DNA of 10,123 nucleotides. Source: JAHJQQ01 sp032907525. GTDB lineage: Bacteria > Pseudomonadota > Gammaproteobacteria > Thiohalobacterales > Thiohalobacteraceae. The stretch is taken from NCBI GenBank assembly GCA_032907525.1, contig JAJJPM010000170.1:1-10123 (forward strand), in the 5' to 3' direction. A program made the translations under genes and the position numbers. The notes beneath the pieces are model-generated. The model was not told the origin of the DNA. It saw only the letters and a program-made list of their open reading frames with translations, and made no database searches. Numbering within the stretch: the stretch's first letter is position 1; each line of letters starts with the position of its first letter. Shown here in pieces: positions 5,880 to 10,123 of this stretch.

Positions 5880-6091
5880 GATGGCCACGAAACCCACGAG
5901 CAAAACTCTTTAGCCACGAAACCCACGAAATCCACGAAAGGTATGAGAGGGAAAACCGTCTCTCGGACACGGGGTTTGCAGCCATGCACTTGTCCGTGTT
6001 TTCCGTGGCTGGGTTTCTTCCTTCATAAATTTTCGTGGGTTTTGTGGGTTTCGTGGCTAAAGAGTTTTGCTCGTGTCTTCCGTGGCCGATT
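5880..6091 (+). repeat. Dispersed inverted-repeat element E5 with 45-bp arms
   Basis: The arms 5895-5939 and 6031-6075 match as inverted copies with two mismatches. Both arms carry the private variant CAAAACTCTTTAGCC in place of the CAAAACCCTTTTTAGCC of other elements. The left outer side adds GATGGCCACGAAACCC (from 5880); the right outer side adds a CTTCCGTGGCCGAT stretch. The core ACCGTCTCTCGGACACGG is present and the inner block has two CCACGGAAA-type units. The element lies between the start of the P460 gene and the end of argA, both on the minus strand. No gene is supported in this stretch. Confidence 0.94.
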
Positions 6092-6105
6092 TTCGGTCGC
6101 GCCGC

Positions 6106-7461
6106 TCACCCCGCCAGCGGTTTGATGAACACCTTGGACTTGCGCTGGTAGTTGTAGAGGTCGCGGCGCCGGACGGGGAGATCGTCCACGGCGGCGGGCG
6201 CGAAGCCGCGCTCGCGGAACCAGTGCGCGGTGCGGGTGGTGAGCACGAACAGGCGCCGGATGCCGGCGTCGAGGGCGCGCTCCTCGATGGCGGCGAGCAG
6301 GGTGTCGCCGCGGCCCTCGCCGCGGTAATCGGGATGCACGGCGAGGCAGGCGAGTTCGCCGACGCCTTCGTCGGCATAGGGGTAGAGCGCCGCGCAGGCG
6401 GTGATCAGGCCGTCGCGCTCGACCACCAGGAAGTGATCGATCTCCATCTCCAGCAGTTCGCGCGAGCGCCGCACCAGCGCGCCTTCGGCCTCGAGGGGCT
6501 CGATGAGCTCCAGGATGCCGCCGACATCGTCGATGGTCGCCTGGCGCAGGCCCTCGTAGACGTCGGTCGTCACCAGGGTGCCGACGCCGTCGCGGGTGTA
6601 CAGTTCGAGCAGCAGCGCGCCGTCGGTGGCGCGGCCGACCAGGTGGGCGCGCCGCACGCCGCGTCTGGCGGCCTGGGTGAGGCTGGCCAGCTGGCGGGCG
6701 GTGTCCTCGGGCAGGGCGCGCCGGCCGTGCAGCAGCCCGTCGGCGTCGGCGGGGCTGAGCTGACGCACGGGCCTGCGGCCTTTCGCCAGCCCCGGTCCGT
6801 CGGTCAGCAGGATCAGCTTGTCGGCGCGCAGTTCGATGGCCGTGTGCATGGCCACGTCCTCGGCGCTCAGGTTGAACACCTCGCCGGTGGGCGAATAGCC
6901 GAGCGGCGAAAGCAGCACGATGCGCTGGTCCTCCAGCTGCTGGCGGATGGCCGCGCCATCGATGCGCCGCACCTCGCCGGTGTGGCAGTAGTCCACGCCC
7001 TCGCGCACGCCCAGCGGCTTGGCGATGACGAAGTTGCCGCTGGCCACGCCGATGCGCGCGCCCGCCATGGGCGTGCTCGCCAGTCCCATCGACAGCAGCG
7101 CCTCCAGATCCACCCGCAGCGTGCCCACCGCCTCCTTGACGCAGACCAGCGCCGCGTCATCGGTGATGCGCAGGCCATGGGCATAGCGGATCTCCGCGCC
7201 GCGCCTGCGCAGCCGCTCTTCGATCTGGGGGCGCGCGCCGTGCACCAGCACCAGCCTGACGCCCAGGCTGTGCAGGAGGGCGAAATCATGGATCAGCGCC
7301 GCAAAACCGGGCTCCGCGATCGCCTCGCCGGAAAAGCCGATGACGAACGTGCGCCCGCGGTGGGCGTGGATGTAGGGCGCCGAATGGCGGAAGCCGGTGA
7401 CGAATTCGCAGGTATCTTTGTTGGTCTTGGTCACGATGTGCTCGCCGTGCGTTTGTCTCAT
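6106..7461 (-). CDS. argA: Amino-acid N-acetyltransferase (N-acetylglutamate synthase) ArgA
   Basis: This 451-residue enzyme makes N-acetylglutamate from glutamate and acetyl-CoA, the first step of arginine synthesis, in the cytoplasm. It has the classic two-domain form: an amino-acid-kinase-like domain at about residues 24-300, with GFRHSAPYIHAHRGRTFVI (23-41) and VHGARPQI (73-80), and a GNAT domain at about 305-448 with VHPDYRGEGRGDTLL (375-389). The ending LYNYQRKSKVF (435-445) is diagnostic of ArgA. The kinase-like domain is the usual site of arginine feedback inhibition. E. coli ArgA is 443 residues. The ATG at 7461 lacks a ribosome-binding site. A GTG at codon 10 (7434) aligns better with the E. 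coli N-terminus and is a real alternative. It follows argE by 76 bases and is most likely cotranscribed with it. Confidence 0.95.
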   Translation of the reverse strand: MRQTHGEHIVTKTNKDTCEFVTGFRHSAPYIHAHRGRTFVIGFSGEAIAEPGFAALIHDFALLHSLGVRLVLVHGARPQIEERLRRRGAEIRYAHGLRITDDAALVCVKEAVGTLRVDLEALLSMGLASTPMAGARIGVASGNFVIAKPLGVREGVDYCHTGEVRRIDGAAIRQQLEDQRIVLLSPLGYSPTGEVFNLSAEDVAMHTAIELRADKLILLTDGPGLAKGRRPVRQLSPADADGLLHGRRALPEDTARQLASLTQAARRGVRRAHLVGRATDGALLLELYTRDGVGTLVTTDVYEGLRQATIDDVGGILELIEPLEAEGALVRRSRELLEMEIDHFLVVERDGLITACAALYPYADEGVGELACLAVHPDYRGEGRGDTLLAAIEERALDAGIRRLFVLTTRTAHWFRERGFAPAAVDDLPVRRRDLYNYQRKSKVFIKPLAG

Positions 7462-7537
7462 TTATGGTGCAGGAATTCGTCGCCCGGGACCAGCCGCGGA
7501 CAGGTCCGCTGGCCACGGCCAGGAGTCGGACGCGGCG
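7462..7537 (-). other. argE-argA intercistronic gap with two adjacent short palindromes
   Basis: The gap contains GCGGACAGGTCCGC (7496-7509) and, directly adjoining, TGGCCACGGCCA (7510-7521), both perfectly self-complementary apart from a two-base centre. There is no T-run, so a terminator is unlikely, and the gap contains no E-type element. RNA structure in the operon message is possible, but in sequence this GC-rich it may be coincidence. Confidence 0.4.
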
Positions 7538-8704
7538 CTACGGTGCGGCGCGCGTCACGCAGAACTCGCCGATCATGCGTTCCAACAGATCCAGCGTCGG
7601 GTCGATGCGGTCCAGGCGCAGGTATTCGTCGGGCTGGTGCGCCTGCTCGATGTCGCCCGGACCGAGGATCAGGGTGTCCATCCCCAGTTCGTTGAAGTAG
7701 GGACCCTCGGTGCCGAAGGCGACGGCCTCGGCGGGGTGGCCGGTGAGGCGTTCACCGGCCTGGACGATGGGCGCGCCGGCGGGCGTCTCCATCGCGGGGG
7801 TGCCCGCGAACAGGCGTTCGACCTGCAGCCCCAGACCGCTGCCGGCCAGGCGCCGCGACAGGCGCTTCTCCAGTTCGCCGCGCAGTTCGTCCAGGTCCAT
7901 GCCCGGCAGCGGCCGCAGGTCGATGTGCAGTTCGCAGGCGCCGCAGATGCGATTGGGGTTGTCGCCGCCGTGGATGTGGCCGAGGTTGAGCGTCGGCACG
8001 GGCACCTTGAACAGCGGGTTGCGGTGACGTTCCTGCAGCTCGGCCCGCCAGGCGAGGATCTCGCCCAAGGCCTGGTACATGCCTTCCAGCGCGCTGTTGC
8101 CCAGCGCCGGATCGGACGAGTGGCCCGACTGTCCGCGGATGCGGATCGCCTCCATCATGATGCCCTTGTGGGTGCGTATGGGCCGCAGGCCGGTGGGCTC
8201 GCCGATGATGGCGTGGCGGCCGAGCGCGCGGCCGGCCTCGACCAGCGCCAGGGCGCCGGCCATGGAACTCTCCTCGTCGGCGGTGGCGACGATGGTCAGC
8301 GGCTCGCGCAGCCTGCCGGCATCGAAGCGCCGCGCGGCCTCGATGGCCAGCGCCAGGAAGGACTTCATGTCGGACGTGCCCAGGCCGTAGAGGCGCTGGT
8401 CGCGTTCCGTCAGGCGGAAGGGATCGGAGCGCCACAGCTCCGGATCGCAGGGCACGGTGTCGGTGTGGCCGGCGAGCACCAGCCCGCCGCCGCCACGGCC
8501 CAGGGTCGCGATCAGATTGGCCTTGTCGGGATGGATGTCCAGCGGCTGGATCTCGACCGCGAAGCCCAGATCCTCCAGCCAGCCGGCCAGCAGGTCGATG
8601 ACGGCGCGGTTGCCCTGGTCGAACTGCGGGCTGACGCTGGACACCGACGGTGTCCCGATCAGGCCGCGGAGCATGTCCATGAGTGTCGGTGCGGAGGCAG
8701 GCAT
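7538..8704 (-). CDS. argE: Acetylornithine deacetylase ArgE (M20 metallopeptidase family)
   Basis: This 388-residue enzyme removes the acetyl group from N2-acetylornithine to give ornithine, the fifth step of the linear arginine pathway. M20 family landmarks are all visible: the metal ligand H80 and D82 in GHTDTVP (79-85), D112 in GLGTSDMKSFLA, the catalytic and metal glutamates E144/E145 in ADEESSMAG, E169 in IGEPTG, and H356 in QAHQPDEY. RTHKGIMMEAIRIRGQSGHS (177-196) marks the dimerisation-domain boundary and is typical of ArgE. Its pairing with argA in one operon supports ArgE over succinyl-diaminopimelate desuccinylase. ATG 8704 starts the M20 N-terminus; the same frame stays open far upstream through E6 and antisense to the GNAT gene, but that extension is spurious. 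A candidate promoter ends only six bases before the ATG, so the message may be leaderless. Confidence 0.94.
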   Translation of the reverse strand: MPASAPTLMDMLRGLIGTPSVSSVSPQFDQGNRAVIDLLAGWLEDLGFAVEIQPLDIHPDKANLIATLGRGGGGLVLAGHTDTVPCDPELWRSDPFRLTERDQRLYGLGTSDMKSFLALAIEAARRFDAGRLREPLTIVATADEESSMAGALALVEAGRALGRHAIIGEPTGLRPIRTHKGIMMEAIRIRGQSGHSSDPALGNSALEGMYQALGEILAWRAELQERHRNPLFKVPVPTLNLGHIHGGDNPNRICGACELHIDLRPLPGMDLDELRGELEKRLSRRLAGSGLGLQVERLFAGTPAMETPAGAPIVQAGERLTGHPAEAVAFGTEGPYFNELGMDTLILGPGDIEQAHQPDEYLRLDRIDPTLDLLERMIGEFCVTRAAP

Positions 8705-8710
8705 GCGCCG

Positions 8711-8738
8711 ATTCTGTACCAACGGCGGCGGATTTGAA
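8711..8738 (-). promoter_or_regulatory. Candidate sigma-70 promoter for argE-argA
   Basis: On the minus strand TTCAAA (8733-8738) and CAGAAT (8711-8716) are 16 bases apart, each matching 4 of 6 consensus bases. Transcription would start at about the first base of the argE ATG, consistent with the lack of a Shine-Dalgarno sequence. E6 begins 6 bases beyond the -35 box. No ARG-box-like operator is recognised. Confidence 0.35.
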
Positions 8739-8743
8739 ACGTG

Positions 8744-8895
8744 GATGGCCACGAAACCCACGAAATCCACGAAAGGTATGAGAGGGAAAACCGTCTCTCG
8801 GAAACGCGGTTTGCAGCCCCGTACGTGCCCGTGTTTTCCGTGGCCGGGGTTTTCCCTTGAAGATTTTCGTGGGTTTCGTGGATTTCGTGGCCATC
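8744..8895 (+). repeat. Dispersed inverted-repeat element E6, short form in a divergent promoter region
   Basis: E6 lies between the divergent argE and GNAT-peptidase genes. Its ends are GATGGCCACGAAA (from 8744) and the exact inverse TTTCGTGGCCATC (to 8895). It lacks the outer CAAAACCCTTTTTAGCC tail that E3-E5 carry in some form. The 9-mers of the two arms have the same composition but swapped order, C-type then T-type on the left and T-type then C-type on the right when read outside-in. The core is present with small changes (TCTCGGAAACGCGG), and two inner CCACGGAAA-type units remain. At 152 bp it is the shortest copy. Confidence 0.94.
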
Positions 8896-8913
8896 GATGT
8901 CCTTCCGGCCGGG

Positions 8914-8943
8914 CTGCCGGACGCCGGGGCGGCGTGCTAGAGT
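8914..8943 (+). promoter_or_regulatory. Candidate promoter for the GNAT-peptidase gene
   Basis: TAGAGT (8938-8943) is preceded by TG at 8935-8936, giving an extended -10 (TGCTAGAGT). CTGCCG (8914-8919) is a weak -35 at 18-base spacing. Transcription start near 8950 would leave a leader of about 28 bases before the ATG at 8978. Confidence 0.35.
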
Positions 8944-8977
8944 GACGGCCGGTGCATCCGTATTCCGACCCCTGCCC

Positions 8978-10105
8978 ATGATCCGCGACGCCACGCTTGA
9001 CGATCTCGACGCCCTGGTCGCGCTCGAGAACCGCTGCTTCGACTACGATCGGCTGTCGCGCCGCAATTTCCGTTACATGCTCACCAAGGCCAATGCCGCC
9101 ACGCTCGTCGAGGACCGCAAGGGCGAATTGCGCGGCTATGTGCTGGTGCTGTTCCACACCGGCACCTCGCTGGCACGCATGTATTCGCTGGCCGTCGATC
9201 CCGGCAGCCGCGGTCACGGCATCGCGGCCGAGCTGATCAAGGCGGCCGAGCGCGCCGCCCTGGCGCGCGGCTGCGTGTACATGCGTCTGGAGGTGCGGCC
9301 GGACAATGCCGCCGCCATCGCCCTCTATCAGAAGCTGAACTACCGTCAGTTCGGCGTGGTCGACGACTATTACGAGGACCATGCCGACGCGCTGCGCTTC
9401 GAGAAGCTCATGGTGCCGCACCTGCGGCCGGAGATGGTGCGGGTGCCCTATTACGAGCAGACCCTGGACTTCACCTGCGGACCCGCCGCGCTGATGATGG
9501 CCATGAAGGCCCTGGACGACAGCATCGACATGAGCCGCCAGACGGAGATCCGCATCTGGCGCGAGGCGACCACGGTGTTCATGACCTCCGGGCACGGCGG
9601 CTGCGGCGCGCATGGACTGGCGCTGTCGGCCTATCACCGCGGCTTCGATGTCGAGATCTACGTGAAAGACGAGACGCCGATGTTCGTCGACTCGGTGCGC
9701 AACGAGGAGAAAAAGGAGGTCATCCGGCTGGTGCAGGACGAGTTCATCCAGGAGGTCGCCGCGCTGCCCATCGCCGAACACTACACACGGCTGGGCGTCG
9801 AGGAACTGAAATCACAGTTCAATTCCGGCGGCATTCCCATCGTGCTGATCAGCTCCTATCTCATCTACAAGGAGAAGTCTCCGCACTGGGTGGTGGTGAC
9901 GGGCTTCGACGAGCGGTTCATCTACGTGCACGATCCGTTCGTGGACTACGAAATGGGCAAGACGCGCATGGACTGCATCAACATGCCGATCCTGCAGAGC
10001 GACTTCGACCGCATGGCGCGCTACGGCAAGAGCGCCCAGCGCGCCGCACTGATCGTGCGACGGCGCTCCACCACGCGCCGCCGCCGGCTGGTGAAGAAGA
10101 GGTGA
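8978..10105 (+). CDS. GNAT acetyltransferase fused to a C39-like cysteine peptidase domain
   Basis: This 375-residue protein has two domains. Residues 1-146 are a RimI-like GNAT acetyltransferase with acetyl-CoA motif AVDPGSRGHGIAAELI (72-87, pyrophosphate-binding R78-G-H-G-I-A) and motif B LEVRPDNAAAIALYQKLNY (104-122). Residues 155-365 look like a papain-fold C39-like peptidase (the DUF3335-type group): Cys167 in DFTCGPAALMM, His303 in SPHWVVVTGF and Asp319 in VHDP form a plausible catalytic set. The C-terminus is very basic (RRRSTTRRRRLVKKR). No signal peptide is seen, so it is cytoplasmic. The fusion is a known architecture, often beside a RimK-like ATP-grasp ligase and thought to act in peptide synthesis or modification; any such partner would be beyond the window. 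ATG 8978 opens the GNAT fold; the 27 codons upstream cover the promoter region and are not counted. The substrate is unknown. Confidence 0.88.
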   Translation: MIRDATLDDLDALVALENRCFDYDRLSRRNFRYMLTKANAATLVEDRKGELRGYVLVLFHTGTSLARMYSLAVDPGSRGHGIAAELIKAAERAALARGCVYMRLEVRPDNAAAIALYQKLNYRQFGVVDDYYEDHADALRFEKLMVPHLRPEMVRVPYYEQTLDFTCGPAALMMAMKALDDSIDMSRQTEIRIWREATTVFMTSGHGGCGAHGLALSAYHRGFDVEIYVKDETPMFVDSVRNEEKKEVIRLVQDEFIQEVAALPIAEHYTRLGVEELKSQFNSGGIPIVLISSYLIYKEKSPHWVVVTGFDERFIYVHDPFVDYEMGKTRMDCINMPILQSDFDRMARYGKSAQRAALIVRRRSTTRRRRLVKKR

Positions 10106-10123
10106 GGAGTGAGGAGTGAGGAG
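10102..10123 (+). repeat. Heptamer tandem repeat (GTGAGGA)n
   Basis: Three perfect copies of GTGAGGA plus one base run to the window edge. The TGA stop codon of the preceding gene (10103-10105) is the first TGA of the array. As at the left end of the window, each unit holds a stop codon and three units put it in all forward frames. The full length is not visible. Confidence 0.85.

Noticed and set aside
5327..5989. A longer 220-residue version of the cytochrome P460 protein
   Set aside because: The extra N-terminal residues are translated repeat E5 and leader sequence. The GGAGGT site and signal peptide place the start at 5827.
6067..7695. A 542-codon plus-strand frame opposite argA
   Set aside because: It is antisense to ArgA, begins inside E5 and shows no domain pattern.
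1314..8895. Insertion sequence with transposase
   Set aside because: The elements have terminal inverted arms, but no transposase or other gene lies inside them and I could not identify target-site duplications. A non-autonomous MITE origin remains open but unproven.
7538..9781. A 747-codon open frame on the minus strand running through argE, E6 and antisense to the GNAT-peptidase gene
   Set aside because: Only the last 388 codons encode a recognisable protein (ArgE). The upstream part is antisense to a clearly real gene and crosses the stop-free repeat E6.

Overview
The window comes from a GC-rich bacterium. The gene content points to a gammaproteobacterium, probably of the Chromatiales/Ectothiorhodospiraceae type: GspF, ArgA with an acetylornithine deacetylase (linear arginine pathway), CpdA, cytochrome P460 and a GNAT-C39 peptidase fusion. 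The taxonomy is inferred from gene content, not demonstrated.

Layout, left to right. A heptamer tandem repeat (1-53) leads directly into gspF (63-1277, +, type II secretion platform protein). Next is an ECF-type sigma factor (1629-2162, +) whose stop overlaps the start of a small membrane anti-sigma-like protein, closed by a clear rho-independent terminator (2501-2526). An MFS exporter follows (2875-4089, +). Three transcription units then lie on the minus strand: cpdA (4281-5051), a secreted cytochrome P460 (5327-5827) and the argE-argA pair (8704 down to 6106). Divergent from argE is a two-domain protein, GNAT acetyltransferase plus C39-like cysteine peptidase (8978-10105, +). A second heptamer repeat starts at its stop codon and runs off the window.

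The most striking content is not coding. Six members (here E1-E6) of a dispersed inverted-repeat family occupy about 1.3 kb. Each has outer arms built of 9-mers of the type CCACGAAAC, an inner block of 9-mers of the type CCACGGAAA, and a conserved non-repetitive core containing ACCGTCTCTCGGACACGG (E1 is diverged). One element sits in each of the six spacers between putative transcription units. None occurs at the two within-operon junctions (sigma/anti-sigma overlap, argE-argA gap). The two arms of an element often share private variants, so they match each other better than they match other elements. E3 and E4 differ at only 4 of 180 hand-aligned positions, lie in opposite orientation, and bracket cpdA; one supplies its stop codon and the other its Shine-Dalgarno-like sequence. 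The elements look like BIME-like or MITE-like units placed at transcription-unit borders. Their function (termination, insulation, recombination) is inference.

The protein-coding genes are mostly ordinary housekeeping or accessory functions. The two accessory systems worth attention are the divergent sigma/anti-sigma pair, which has a candidate self-recognised promoter, and the GNAT-peptidase fusion, which by family knowledge is often a neighbour of a RimK-like ATP-grasp ligase that would lie beyond the right edge.
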